Source: CBDCYS01 sp965226245
Lineage (GTDB): Bacteria > Acidobacteriota > Terriglobia > Bryobacterales > UBA6623
Reading direction: 5' to 3'
Length of the DNA stretch: 64,000 nt
Assembly: GCA_965226245.1 (NCBI GenBank)
Contig: CBDDCL010000015.1
Span: forward strand, 1,302,001 to 1,366,000
The position numbers and the translations under genes were made by a program. The notes below the pieces were generated by a model. The model saw only the letters and a program-made list of their open reading frames with translations. It had not been told where the DNA came from and did not search any database. Positions 16,779-25,824 of this stretch are shown in pieces; position 1 is the first letter of the stretch; the number at the start of each line of letters is the position of its first letter.

Positions 16779-17528
16779 ATGGAGCCAAAGATGAAATTGC
16801 TGAAGATTTTTCTGTTTTCGGTGTTGATGGCCGGCCTTATTCTGTCGCTGGGATGCGGGTCCCCCCCCGAACCGGAATCCAAAGTCGAGGAGGCCGAGCC
16901 GGCCGCCAAGTCAGTCCCCCCACCAAAGGAAGCCGAACCGGAGGCAGAGTCCGTCGAGGTGGCGAAACTCGAGGCTCCGAAGCCCGAGCCGCCTAAACCG
17001 CCGCCGCCGCCCAAACCAAAAGTCAAGGAGAAGCCCGTGGTCGTAATGGAAACCAGCAAGGGAACCATCAAGATCGAGCTGGACGAAGAGAAAGCGCCTG
17101 GCACCGTCGCGAACTTCTTGCAGTATGTTGACGACAAGTTCTATGACGGAACCATTTTTCACCGCGTCATGCCGAACTTCATGATTCAGGGCGGAGGATT
17201 CGGCCCGGACATGAACGAAAAGTCCACCCGGGAGACAATCAAGAACGAAGCCACGAATGGGCTTGCCAACCTGCGCGGAACCATCGCCATGGCGAGACGT
17301 CCGGACCCTCACAGCGCATCCTCGCAATTCTTCATCAACCACAAAACGAACCAGGCGCTGGACAAGGAAAATTCCCGAGACGGCTGGGGATATTGCGTGT
17401 TCGGAAAGGTGACCGAGGGCCTGGATGTCGTCGATGCGATCGCCCAAGTCCCGACTGGGAACAAGGGCGGGCATGGAAACGTCCCGACTGCCGCGGTGAC
17501 CATCAAGACCGTTCGCCGCGAAGAGTAG
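16779..17528 (+). CDS. Lipoprotein cyclophilin-type peptidyl-prolyl cis-trans isomerase
   Basis: A 249-residue protein. Residues 1-25 form a lipoprotein signal with lipobox LSLGC (Cys26). A linker rich in Pro, Glu and Lys (about 28-85) follows and would span from the membrane into the periplasm. The cyclophilin domain (about 86-245) contains YDGTIFHRVMPNFMIQGG, holding the catalytic FHR arginine, then ANLRGTIAMAR, SSQFFINHKTN and GYCVFGKVTEGLDVV. It should accelerate prolyl isomerisation of exported proteins. It is preceded by 81 bp after ribE and faces the ThuA gene tail to tail. Confidence 0.93.
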   Translation: MEPKMKLLKIFLFSVLMAGLILSLGCGSPPEPESKVEEAEPAAKSVPPPKEAEPEAESVEVAKLEAPKPEPPKPPPPPKPKVKEKPVVVMETSKGTIKIELDEEKAPGTVANFLQYVDDKFYDGTIFHRVMPNFMIQGGGFGPDMNEKSTRETIKNEATNGLANLRGTIAMARRPDPHSASSQFFINHKTNQALDKENSRDGWGYCVFGKVTEGLDVVDAIAQVPTGNKGGHGNVPTAAVTIKTVRREE

Positions 17529-17579
17529 CCCAAATCGGCAGCCCTCCCGGGGTTCTAAATCGCGCAGTGGGCGGGGTGG

Positions 17580-18575
17580 CTAGAGCTCGTGCTCGGAGGG
17601 CTTGACGCCGGTCGCGAACTCGCCAAAGCCATAAAAAATCGGTTCGTAGGGACCGACGTATGCAACGTTTGCCTCATCAGGCACTTTCAAATCGAGGCCC
17701 CAGTAGATGGCGTTGACGATGAGGCGTCTTAGATCTTCGCTCAGCAGATCGACCGACGCCCCCATGGTCGTGGTGAAGATGCGGCTGGTCTTGCCGCTTT
17801 CACCTTTATAGTGCCGCACCCAAGCGATCGGCATCAGGGACTTTTCCAGCCTGGGCGGGTCGTCGGGATTGAGGCCGGTCAGGGTCATACCGTGAAGCAA
17901 GATCCGGGCGTCGGCGGGGAGGTTTTTTACACCGTAGACGTCACTTGTCCCGAAAACGTCCTGGACGCCGCGGAGAATCGGGTGGTCTTTATTGCGGCCG
18001 TCAATGAGTCCTCGCGTGGCTTCTTTTTTATGACGTCCGTGGTGGTTGATCCAGGTTTCGCCGAGAACTTGCTGACCGAAACCGCCCGGCCACTCTTTGC
18101 CGCGAAAACTGAATTTCGCGTAAGGACTCCGCGGGTTCCGCTCGTAGCGGAAGGCGTGGGTCGCGGTGCGCAGCGCGACAATCGGTTTACCGGCATGGAA
18201 GTAGCCGGCGAAGTGCTTCATTTGCTCGTCGGGAAGCTCGCGGAAACGTGTGAACAGCACAACGAGATCGGCTGTTCCAAGATGCTCCATGCCCGGAATG
18301 TTGGTTTGCTCGTCCGGGTTAATGGCTCCGGTGTCACGATCGATGGCAAACAGGACCGTGCACTTGAAGCCGTGCCGCACGGCCAGGATTTTCGCCATCA
18401 TGGGCATGCCTTCCTCGGAGCGGTATTCTTCTTCGCCCGTGACGAAGACAATGTGTTTGCCAAGGCCGGGGCCTTGCTTGCCTTCGTAGACGACCCAGTC
18501 TTTCGATCGAGCCGGGGCGGCGAGGGTTGCGAGAGCGAGAGCCAGGATGGCGAATCGGGTGGTTGTTGTGGTCAT
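17580..18575 (-). CDS. Secreted ThuA-domain protein
   Basis: A 331-residue protein starting at the Met (18575) that begins MTTTTTRFAILALALATLAA, a signal peptide ending APARS. The longer frame to 18635 would place 20 polar residues before it. The ThuA-like glutamine-amidotransferase fold is indicated by KHIVFVTGEEEYRSEEGMPM, ADLVVLFTRFRELPDEQM, GKPIVALRTATHAF and a late GESGKTSRIFTTTMGAS segment. ThuA proteins are linked to sugar (trehalose-type) use, and secreted versions are frequent in Solibacteres. The exact reaction is unknown. It runs convergent to the cyclophilin gene. Confidence 0.85.
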   Translation of the reverse strand: MTTTTTRFAILALALATLAAPARSKDWVVYEGKQGPGLGKHIVFVTGEEEYRSEEGMPMMAKILAVRHGFKCTVLFAIDRDTGAINPDEQTNIPGMEHLGTADLVVLFTRFRELPDEQMKHFAGYFHAGKPIVALRTATHAFRYERNPRSPYAKFSFRGKEWPGGFGQQVLGETWINHHGRHKKEATRGLIDGRNKDHPILRGVQDVFGTSDVYGVKNLPADARILLHGMTLTGLNPDDPPRLEKSLMPIAWVRHYKGESGKTSRIFTTTMGASVDLLSEDLRRLIVNAIYWGLDLKVPDEANVAYVGPYEPIFYGFGEFATGVKPSEHEL

Positions 18576-18721
18576 GGCGTACTGAAAATGATTGTAAGGG
18601 TTTTCGTGATGCCGGGGGTGTATCACATCAGGCACATCATGTCAGTCAAGTTGCGAGATATCATCGAGCGGATAGATCGGCCTCGGCATGGATCCCCGCC
18701 CGGCTGGATGCCGGGAAACTC

Positions 18722-20509
18722 TCACCGGGCCGCCAACTCGTACCAGGCGTTGTACTCGCTTGCGGCCCTCTCCCAAGAAAACGACTGAGCCTTGTCGTGG
18801 CAGTTCGCCAGCAGGCGGGCGTATTGAGCCGGCTGGCAGCGAAAAACGCCGCAAGCCTGCACGATGGCAGCCGCGAGCGAGGAAACCATCGCTCCGTAGA
18901 ACGGAACCGACATCCTCGCGTGGGGTTCACGAAGACCCTGGATGCGCCGCCAGTTCTCGGCGACATCCAGGGAAGCCGGGACCTGCTCGCGATAAAGGAA
19001 GCCAGTGGCGCGCTCCGGGTTCATTCCAATATCCGTTACTTGGTCCGTGAGACCGCCCGTGGCCCGCGCCACGACCGGCGTTCCGGCCAGGTAGGGCTCC
19101 GTGGAAGCTCCGAAGGGTTCGTAAAGCGATGGCATGACGACATAGCTCGCACCGGCCATCAGTTCCTGGTAGCCGGCTTCCATGCGGAACGGGTAGATCA
19201 CGATTTCGCCCGGACGAGACTCGGCCAGCCCGGCGAGATCATCGAGAAAGACGGGCTCTTCCATAGCACCGGCCGGGGTCAAGACGAAACGCGCTAGCCC
19301 TCGAGGCAACGCTTCGATCGCGCGCGCCAAAACGTCAAACCCTTTTTGGCCCGGATCCATGCGCCCGAACATCATGATGACCGGCACTTTCTTGGGGAGC
19401 TGTTGCTCTTCCGGGCCGAGCCGGCCGACGACACGCGGATCGTTTCTATAACCGTCGATGACCTCGAGCATCTTCGCGCGCTTCTTCTCCTTCGCTCGAA
19501 GGATGCGCCGGGATTTTCCCTGGCGCGCCTCTTTCACGGCCGCGCCGGCGAATGGCGGCTCGGCATCGGGACTTGCGAACACGCCGTTGGCGATGCCGAC
19601 GACTCCCTGGGACTCGAAAGCGCCCTGCAGATGGCGGGCGAAGTGCGCGGTCTGGAGGGGCTCCGTGGTCAGCTCGCGGGCGAAACCGCGGCTCACCGTC
19701 GATACCGGAGCATCCGTCAACGGGATCATCCGGCCGTAGACCGTGGTGCGGTTTCCCGCCGCCCCCGCCCCGCTGCCAACGCCCGGCCACTGAGCTGGGT
19801 CGAGCCGGTCAGTGATGCGGGCCAGCGCATATTCGGCGAGGTAGTGGTCGTACGGATTGTGGGAGGTCAAAACAACCGCGGCGCTCTCGAGACGGCCGCC
19901 GAGCAGCGCCAGCTTGACAGTTAGTGCGGCCGATGCCATTTCCCAGTCTTGAACGTGCACGATTACGTCTCTTGTCTTGCCCAGAGCCACCAGCACGCTC
20001 GGGATGGCGGCACTCGCGAAGAGACTGTCGGTTAACAGCCCCGATGCCTCCGAATAGGCATAGGGATTCGTGCCATCGTCCCCTCCATCCGCATTGAAGA
20101 AGCCGTGCGCGTGCAGCAGGACCCAGCGGATTCCCTTTCTGACATACTCCAAGAGTTCGACCTGGACGACACGGTGGTCCCAGGCAACGTCCATTTGCCT
20201 GATGCTCCTCAAGTGTGGCAAGGCGGATTGTGCGGTCTTCAGATTGCTGTGAAAGGGACTGATGATGACAACGTCATCGTTGTGGCGCCTGAGCGCGGCG
20301 GGCAGATTGTCGGCGACGGCAAAGATGCCGCCTGCTTTGGCGAACGGGTTCTCGTAGACACAGTAGGCAATGGTGCGATGTTCCCTCGCCACACTACGCC
20401 GGGCTCGCTCGAGATGCGCGGCTTCTTCGGGAGTGAACAGGCGATCGAGAGCGCTGCTGTCTCGGGTCCAGGTTCCGAAGACGGAGTCGAGGCTCGAAGA
20501 ATCGCTCAT
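18722..20509 (-). CDS. Glycogen/starch synthase-like GT5 glycosyltransferase
   Basis: A 595-residue GT-B enzyme. The N-terminal domain has YENPFAKAGGIFAVADNLPA, the KxGGL-type nucleotide-sugar motif of glycogen synthase, and TRDVIVHVQDWEMASAAL. The C-terminal domain has IMMFGRMDPGQKGFDVL and YEPFGASTEPYLAGTPVVAR followed by ATGGLTDQV, the GT5 acceptor and donor motif. It is longer than bacterial GlgA (about 480 residues), with extra sequence at both ends, so it may be a divergent or eukaryotic-type synthase. It likely elongates alpha-1,4-glucan. No other glycogen gene is adjacent. Confidence 0.82.
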   Translation of the reverse strand: MSDSSSLDSVFGTWTRDSSALDRLFTPEEAAHLERARRSVAREHRTIAYCVYENPFAKAGGIFAVADNLPAALRRHNDDVVIISPFHSNLKTAQSALPHLRSIRQMDVAWDHRVVQVELLEYVRKGIRWVLLHAHGFFNADGGDDGTNPYAYSEASGLLTDSLFASAAIPSVLVALGKTRDVIVHVQDWEMASAALTVKLALLGGRLESAAVVLTSHNPYDHYLAEYALARITDRLDPAQWPGVGSGAGAAGNRTTVYGRMIPLTDAPVSTVSRGFARELTTEPLQTAHFARHLQGAFESQGVVGIANGVFASPDAEPPFAGAAVKEARQGKSRRILRAKEKKRAKMLEVIDGYRNDPRVVGRLGPEEQQLPKKVPVIMMFGRMDPGQKGFDVLARAIEALPRGLARFVLTPAGAMEEPVFLDDLAGLAESRPGEIVIYPFRMEAGYQELMAGASYVVMPSLYEPFGASTEPYLAGTPVVARATGGLTDQVTDIGMNPERATGFLYREQVPASLDVAENWRRIQGLREPHARMSVPFYGAMVSSLAAAIVQACGVFRCQPAQYARLLANCHDKAQSFSWERAASEYNAWYELAAR

Positions 20510-20640
20510 CGTCCTCGTATTCTCGCACTCATCGACTCACCGCCAAGCGTGCGATATCCTGAAAGATCGAGACGGGATAGGAGCCCATCCGCCCGACTCA
20601 CTACACTAGGTTCTTGTACCTGCTCTGTTGCGTACCTCTA

Positions 20641-20800
20641 CAGTGAAATTCGTGCCAAACGTGGCAGAAAACTCAGCGGCCGAATCGGAGCCCCGACCGT
20701 GAGGGAGGGGTTAGCCGCAAGGGAGCGGTTGCCGCTTCGACGCGCGGCACACCACAGCGGCCGCGCACCCCGTTTTGGTTGCGGCTGGTCCACATTAGGT
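20641..20800 (+). repeat. Dispersed repeat family A, copy 2
   Basis: Carries the same ordered blocks as the 2380-2522 copy: AAACGTGGCAGAAAA, CCGTGAGGGAGGGGTTAGCC, then GGTTGCGGCTGGTCC and ATTAGG. It has a ~15-bp extra segment after the GGGGTTAGCC core. It ends 28 bp before pyrC, so it lies in that gene's leader. Confidence 0.85.
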
Positions 20801-20828
20801 TCTGCCGAGGTTTAGAAGCGTACACCCG

Positions 20829-22142
20829 ATGAATCGATTGTTGGTGAAGAACGGCCGGGTGATCGATCCAGCCTGCGGTCTCGACGGGCCCCGCGATGTA
20901 TTGGTGGAAGACGGGCTGATCGCGGCCGTCGAAGAAAAGATCGAGGCTGCGGACGCGGAGGTTTATGACGCCGCCGGCCGTGTCGTCGCTCCGGGGTTCA
21001 TCGACATTCACGTCCACCTGCGCGAGCCCGGCATCGAGCATGCCGAGACGATCGAAACGGGAGCGAGGGCGGCTGCGGCAGGAGGGTTCAGCTCCATCTG
21101 CTGCATGCCGAACACGATCCCGGTCAACGACAGCCCGACCGTCACCAGCTTCATCGTGGAGCGGGCCAGGCGGCGGGCGATCGTCAACGTCTTCCCCATC
21201 GGCGCGATCACCAAAGGCAGCGAAGGCGAGCAACTGGCTGAAATCGGCGCCATGAAGGAAGCCGGAGCCGTGGCGGTCTCCGACGACGGCATGCCCGTGA
21301 TGAATTCGGGCGTGATGCGGCGGGCGATGCAGTATGCGGGCTCGTTCGGGTTGACGGTGATCGACCACTGTGAAGACCTCAATCTGAGTGTCGCCGGCGA
21401 TATCCACGAGGGCCCGCGAGCGGTGCGGCTGGGGCTGCGGGGGATTCCGGCCAGCTCTGAAGACGTGATGGTCGCCCGCGACGTCATCCTCAGCGAGGCG
21501 ACCGGAGCTAAGACTCACATTGCGCACATCTCCACGCGCAACTCGATCGAGATTGTGCGGCAGGCGCGGCGCCTCGGGATTCCCGTCACGTGCGAGGTCA
21601 CTCCGCACCATTTCGCGCTGGCGGACGAAGATATTCCCGGCTACGACGGCAATTACAAGATGAAGCCGCCGCTGCGTTCCAGAGTCGATGCCCAGGCAGC
21701 GCTCGAGGGCATCGTGGACGGAGTCGTCGATGCCATTGCCACCGACCACGCGCCGCACACGGGCAATGTGAAGATGCAGGAGTTCGAGCGCTGCCCCTTC
21801 GGCATCACCGGGCTTGAGACGGCCGTTGGATTGACGCTGGAGCACCTCGTTCACCCGGGCAAAATTGGTTTGATGCGGCTGGTCGAGCTTTTTACGAGCG
21901 GCGCCGCCAAGGTGATCGGACTCGACCGGGGCACGCTGGCCGTGGGGGCTCCCGGCGACATGACGGTCATCGATCTCGAGCGCGAGTGGACTTTCGACGT
22001 CAATCAATCCCTCTCGAAAAGCAAGAATTCACCCTTCCACGAGCACTCTTTCCGCGGCGGGCCGGTAGCGACCATTGTGTCGGGGAGGGTTGTGTGGGAT
22101 GTGGTGAAGGGTGCAGTGGCTTCCCCGAACGGGCAACGCTGA
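20829..22142 (+). CDS. pyrC: Dihydroorotase, class I
   Basis: A 437-residue amidohydrolase. The zinc motif APGFIDIHVHLREPGIEHAE, the second His cluster TVIDHCEDL, KTHIAHIST, CEVTPHHF and the catalytic Asp in AIATDHAPHT match class I (AllB/PyrC-like) dihydroorotases. It cyclises carbamoyl-aspartate to dihydroorotate in pyrimidine synthesis. The usual metal-bridging carbamylated Lys is not identified with confidence. No aspartate carbamoyltransferase gene is adjacent, unlike the frequent pyrB-pyrC pairing. The C-terminal ~15 residues reach into less conserved sequence. Confidence 0.93.
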   Translation: MNRLLVKNGRVIDPACGLDGPRDVLVEDGLIAAVEEKIEAADAEVYDAAGRVVAPGFIDIHVHLREPGIEHAETIETGARAAAAGGFSSICCMPNTIPVNDSPTVTSFIVERARRRAIVNVFPIGAITKGSEGEQLAEIGAMKEAGAVAVSDDGMPVMNSGVMRRAMQYAGSFGLTVIDHCEDLNLSVAGDIHEGPRAVRLGLRGIPASSEDVMVARDVILSEATGAKTHIAHISTRNSIEIVRQARRLGIPVTCEVTPHHFALADEDIPGYDGNYKMKPPLRSRVDAQAALEGIVDGVVDAIATDHAPHTGNVKMQEFERCPFGITGLETAVGLTLEHLVHPGKIGLMRLVELFTSGAAKVIGLDRGTLAVGAPGDMTVIDLEREWTFDVNQSLSKSKNSPFHEHSFRGGPVATIVSGRVVWDVVKGAVASPNGQR

Positions 22143-22180
22143 GCCAGTAGGGTCGGCACTCTTGCCCGTCCACTCCAATG

Positions 22181-22357
22181 TGGGCCAGCTCAGGCGGTAC
22201 TTACGTGAGCATCGAACCCTTCCACCTGTTTCACTACCTGGACGGGCTGGCCTTCCGGTTCAATAATCGCGAGGCAACAGATAGCGGACGATTCCGCAAA
22301 TTGTGTGATACGCTGTTCGGACGGAGGGTTAACCTCGCTCAGGTGACCGGAGGATGA
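22181..22357 (+). pseudogene. C-terminal fragment of an IS1595 (ISXO2-like) transposase
   Basis: The frame reads YVSIEPFHLFHYLDGLAFRF, NNREATDSGRFRKL, then FGRRVNLAQVTGG and a TGA at 22355. This is the end of the ISXO2-like DDE domain, including the final helix. The rest of the transposase is absent. It is not from the same element as the two intact IS1595 copies in this window, whose C-terminus differs. The remainder of the 22143-22517 gap shows no other gene. Confidence 0.72.
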
Positions 22358-22517
22358 GCAAGGCAGATCAAGACGCAGGAGAAAAAAACAAGAGCCTCCC
22401 GAGCATCAGAGAGTCAAGGCCTTGACGCGGGCGCTGATGACGTTTTCGAAATATGAACTAGAGAACACTGAAAACAGTCCCACAGTGAAAGATGAGTCGA
22501 ACTTAAAAGACAATTAA

Positions 22518-23180
22518 ATGCCAGAATTCCACGTACCAGATAGGATGAAGCCTATTGTAGCTAGAATTTTAAAGCTGAGTGCTTCTGATTTCGGGGAGAT
22601 TCTTAGCGCACTTGAATCTGCACGGCCGGCCCTGAGCATTGAACACTTGGCCGCTGAGGTATCGAAGGCACTCCCGAAGAAATTTAAGGACGCAGACGAA
22701 ATTGTTCACGCGCTAGACAACATGAATCGTGTTCGGCTACGCGCAGACCGTACTATCGAACAATTCGTCCGCGAAATCGCACCCGCAGTTGAGACCAAAG
22801 CCAAATCCGCCACCCCTTTTGACCGTGCGAAGTTTGTCGAAAGGGTATCAGCACTGTTGAGTGCTGAGGCGTTACTGATCTCAGCCAGAGCCTCTGACCT
22901 GCAGCATCACTACGATCGCGTTTTCGTGTCGGCTAGAGTAGTTAGTGATGTGCGAACTGTCTTCGATCAAGAGGGAAACGAGATCCAAGGATCAATGATC
23001 GTTCACAACCTGAATGTGACTTACTCCCAAGAAGGTGAGTTCAAGGACTTTTTTGTGGCAATGGACAATGCTGATATCGTAAAGTTGAGGAAGATTTTCG
23101 ACAGGGCCGATGCTAAGACCACAGTGCTGGAAGGGCTAATCGAGAGGGCGGGCAGTCCATACTTTGAGTCCAAAGGGTAA
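22518..23180 (+). CDS. Uncharacterised protein upstream of a toxin-antitoxin-like pair
   Basis: A 220-residue cytoplasmic protein with no family I recognise. The N-terminal half is helical (IVARILKLSASDFGEILSAL, ADRTIEQFVREIAPAVETK). The C-terminal half has a beta-rich stretch (QHHYDRVFVSARVVSDVRTV, GSMIVHNLNVTYSQEGEFKD). Base composition is visibly less GC-rich than the flanking housekeeping genes, consistent with acquired DNA. It ends 4 bp before the likely start of the DUF433 gene, so the three genes 22518-24124 probably form one operon. It could be a third component of the toxin-antitoxin module or an independent cargo gene. Confidence 0.65.
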   Translation: MPEFHVPDRMKPIVARILKLSASDFGEILSALESARPALSIEHLAAEVSKALPKKFKDADEIVHALDNMNRVRLRADRTIEQFVREIAPAVETKAKSATPFDRAKFVERVSALLSAEALLISARASDLQHHYDRVFVSARVVSDVRTVFDQEGNEIQGSMIVHNLNVTYSQEGEFKDFFVAMDNADIVKLRKIFDRADAKTTVLEGLIERAGSPYFESKG

Positions 23181-23184
23181 CATC

Positions 23185-23685
23185 ATGCCGACAATGCCAA
23201 TGAGCGTCTTCCAGGTCCAAGAGAGACGGAATCGGCGAATTCCAATCTACCAAGATACCTCGTGGCCTCTTGATTTTGATGAATCTTGGAACCCAGAGAA
23301 ATCGCTGTTGACCCAGGCGAGCCTGCGAGGGGCTTTCATGGCTCGGACTTGGAATTTCGTCCAGCAGCACCGTGAACAAGTACAGGCGTGGAGGAGGTCT
23401 GCCGCAGACGATGTTAGAGCCTATTCTTTGCCCGTTTCCGAATCGTTCCAGATTGCTGTGCGCGATTACCCTGCGATCAGCGTAAATCCTAATGTCATGG
23501 GCGGCGCTCCGTGCGTTGATGGTACACGAATCCCTGTCTATATGATTCTTGACGCCGTTGAACATCATGGGTCACCAGAAGGCGCATTGGAATCGTACCC
23601 AAACCTGACAGTGGAACAAGTGAAAGACGCCATTGGGTTTGCGAAAATCGTTGTGGAGTGCCCACTTGGCGACGACGAATCTTAG
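23185..23685 (+). CDS. DUF433 domain protein, putative antitoxin
   Basis: A 166-residue protein. The C-terminal ~75 residues form a DUF433 domain: SVNPNVMGGAPCVDGTRIPV, then YMILDAVEHHGSPEGALESY and LTVEQVKDAIGFAKIVVE. DUF433 has a helix-turn-helix fold and is the usual antitoxin (COG2442) of DUF5615 PIN-like toxins. The first ~90 residues are an uncharacterised extension. The ATG at 23185 follows an AAAGGG ribosome binding site; ATGs at 23194 and 23200 are alternatives. It overlaps the start of the toxin-like gene by about 20 bp, typical of translational coupling. Confidence 0.8.
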   Translation: MPTMPMSVFQVQERRNRRIPIYQDTSWPLDFDESWNPEKSLLTQASLRGAFMARTWNFVQQHREQVQAWRRSAADDVRAYSLPVSESFQIAVRDYPAISVNPNVMGGAPCVDGTRIPVYMILDAVEHHGSPEGALESYPNLTVEQVKDAIGFAKIVVECPLGDDES

Positions 23686-24124
23686 GCTTCTTCTCGACGA
23701 ATGCGTTGTCCGTCCCATTGCAGAAGCTATCAAGTCTTTTAGGTCACTCAAAGTCGAGTCTGTTAACGACACCCTGCTGGCAAATATCGGGTTTCAGGAC
23801 GAACAACTAGTCGAGTACGCACGGAAGAGCAACCGCATCTTGGTAACCTCGGAGGGGCGTCTTAACGAGAAACAATTTCCAATCTGTACTCATCCAGGAA
23901 TAATCGTGATCAAAGCGACACAGCGCCACGATGCGTTGAAGTCAAGAATGTTCAAGGATCTGATCCGGTCTGGCACTCGTCGTAGGTGTAATCACGCGGT
24001 GACTTACTTGAGGCTAGACGATACCGGGACAAGGACAGTCGCGACATTCAAAGAGCGTGACGATACGAGGCTAGACGATACCGGGACAAGGACAGTCGCG
24101 ACATTCAAAGAGCTAGCGCAGTAG
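23666..24124 (+). CDS. DUF5615 PIN-like protein, putative toxin
   Basis: A 152-residue protein beginning at a TTG within the DUF433 gene (LATTNLRLLLDECVVRPIAE). The LLLDECV motif supplies the first acidic residues of the PIN-like fold, and SNRILVTSEGRLNEKQF corresponds to the second acidic motif. DUF5615 proteins (COG4634) are predicted ribonuclease toxins paired with DUF433. The C-terminus is unusual: TRLDDTGTRTVATFKE occurs twice because a 57-bp unit (19 codons) is tandemly duplicated at 24010-24056 and 24067-24113. The duplication preserves the frame. Whether the longer tail affects activity is unknown. Confidence 0.78.
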   Translation: MATTNLRLLLDECVVRPIAEAIKSFRSLKVESVNDTLLANIGFQDEQLVEYARKSNRILVTSEGRLNEKQFPICTHPGIIVIKATQRHDALKSRMFKDLIRSGTRRRCNHAVTYLRLDDTGTRTVATFKERDDTRLDDTGTRTVATFKELAQ

Positions 24125-24207
24125 GAACAAGCAGGATCGACTTGACAAGCGGGAAGGTTCTCAGCGGATAGCCCGCGACCGGGTTACGCAAATATATTAT
24201 TGCCTAA

Positions 24208-25824
24208 TTAGCGCGGCCGCGTTTCCGGTACCAAGGGCACGGGCTTGGCGGGCTCAAACAGCCCGAAAGTAAACACGTCGGTCTGCGCCACGATCGTCAC
24301 GTACTGTTTTCCGTTGACGGCGTAGGTGATCGGTGAGGAGAAGAGCGACTGGCCCAAGTTGAAATGCCACAGATGTTTTCCTGATTTCGCGTCCAGCGCC
24401 ACAAGGTGCTTATCATCATCGGCAAAAAAGACGAGGCCGCCCGCGGTCGACACAGTCCCCGCCCACATGGTCGTTGGGCCGGTCATGGGATACTCCCAAA
24501 CTCGCTTGCCGGTGGCGGGCTCCAGCGCCCGAATGAAGAACTGATTCTCGTGATTCGGAGGCAGTTCCCCGCCCGTGCCGGCAAAGCCTGTCTTCGGGAT
24601 GGGTTCTTTTTCCGAGCTGGTATAGATGTCACAACCCTCCAGCACCACGATGTAGAGCAGTCCGGTGCCGGGATTGTAGGAAGGCGCCATGAAGTTCGAC
24701 GCCCCGCGAACGGTGGGGCAGACTTCCAGGCCTTCCAGATTGGGCTCGGCGCCTTCGATCACAATCGGACGCCCGTTCTCGTCCAGTCCGCTGGCCCACG
24801 TCAACTTGTCGATAAAGGGCGTGCCCAGCAGGAACTCGCCGTCGGTGCGGTCCAGCACGTAGTAGAAGCCGTTGCGATTGGCCTGCACGACCAGCTTGCG
24901 CTGCTTGCCTTTCCAGGGCAGGTCGAGCAGGATCGGGAACTCTTGGGCGTCCCAGTCCCACACGTCGTGCGGCGTGAACTGGAAATACCACTTCATCTTG
25001 CCCGTATCGGGATCGATCGCCAGCAGCGAGTCGGTATACAGATTGTCGCCCGGGCGGTCCCCTCCGTAAAAGTCGGGCCAGGGGTTTCCCGTGCCCCAGT
25101 AAAGAACATCCAGCTCGGGGTCGTAGGTGCCTGACATCCAGGTGCCCGCCCCTCCCCAGGGAAGCGTCTTCGGACCCCAGGTTTCCGATCCCGGCTCGCC
25201 CTCGGCGGGGATCGTCCACAGCCGCCAAAGCTCTTCGCCGGTTGATGCCGAGTGAGCAGTCAAAAAGCCGCGGATACCGGAGTCCCCGCCGCTGACGCCG
25301 ACGATGATGCGGTCCTTGACCGGAACGGGTGAAACGGTGCAGTGGTAGCCGTCTTTCGGGTCGGCATACTGATGGTCCCAAAGGACTCCACCCGTTATGC
25401 GATGCAGCGCCACGAGATGGCAATCACTGGTGACGAAGAAAACGCGGTCGCCCAAGATGCCCACGCCCCGGTTGACTCGGTCCATCTCCACGCCCGGCTG
25501 GCGGTAGTGCCAGATCTTGCGGCCGCTCACCGCGTCCAAGGCGTAAACCTCATTGTTGTTCGAGACATACATCACGCCTTCAAACACCAAAGGGATCGAG
25601 GAGAGCCGTTTCGATCCCTCGATGTGGTAGACCCATTTCGCGACAAGAGAATCGATGTTGCCTCGGTTGATCTGCTCAAGCGGGCTGTGGCGTTGCGCGG
25701 CATAGTCGCCGGCGTAAAGAAGCCAGTTTTCGCTGGGGCTTTTCTTGATGTCTTCGAAGCGGACCTGAGCGCAAACAGCGCCCGCGCCCAGGAGCAAAGG
25801 CAGTAAGAACTTCGAAAGAGTCAC
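24208..25824 (-). CDS. Secreted PQQ-type quinoprotein dehydrogenase
   Basis: A 538-residue eight-bladed propeller protein. It has a signal peptide (LLPLLLGAGAVCAQ) and repeated tryptophan-docking motifs such as VYALDAVSGRKIWHYRQPG, LAIDPDTGKMKWYF, LEPATGKRVWEY and LDAKSGKHLWHF. WDWDAQEFP probably carries the catalytic Asp. The vicinal Cys-Cys pair seen in many methanol/ethanol dehydrogenases is not found. It should oxidise an alcohol or sugar in the periplasm using PQQ. The GTG start lies directly against the stop of the dihaem cytochrome c gene upstream on the same strand, its likely electron acceptor. Confidence 0.86.
   Translation of the reverse strand: MTLSKFLLPLLLGAGAVCAQVRFEDIKKSPSENWLLYAGDYAAQRHSPLEQINRGNIDSLVAKWVYHIEGSKRLSSIPLVFEGVMYVSNNNEVYALDAVSGRKIWHYRQPGVEMDRVNRGVGILGDRVFFVTSDCHLVALHRITGGVLWDHQYADPKDGYHCTVSPVPVKDRIIVGVSGGDSGIRGFLTAHSASTGEELWRLWTIPAEGEPGSETWGPKTLPWGGAGTWMSGTYDPELDVLYWGTGNPWPDFYGGDRPGDNLYTDSLLAIDPDTGKMKWYFQFTPHDVWDWDAQEFPILLDLPWKGKQRKLVVQANRNGFYYVLDRTDGEFLLGTPFIDKLTWASGLDENGRPIVIEGAEPNLEGLEVCPTVRGASNFMAPSYNPGTGLLYIVVLEGCDIYTSSEKEPIPKTGFAGTGGELPPNHENQFFIRALEPATGKRVWEYPMTGPTTMWAGTVSTAGGLVFFADDDKHLVALDAKSGKHLWHFNLGQSLFSSPITYAVNGKQYVTIVAQTDVFTFGLFEPAKPVPLVPETRPR

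Noticed and set aside
20673..22007. A 444-codon minus-strand frame across pyrC
   Set aside because: Antisense shadow of dihydroorotase in high-GC DNA.
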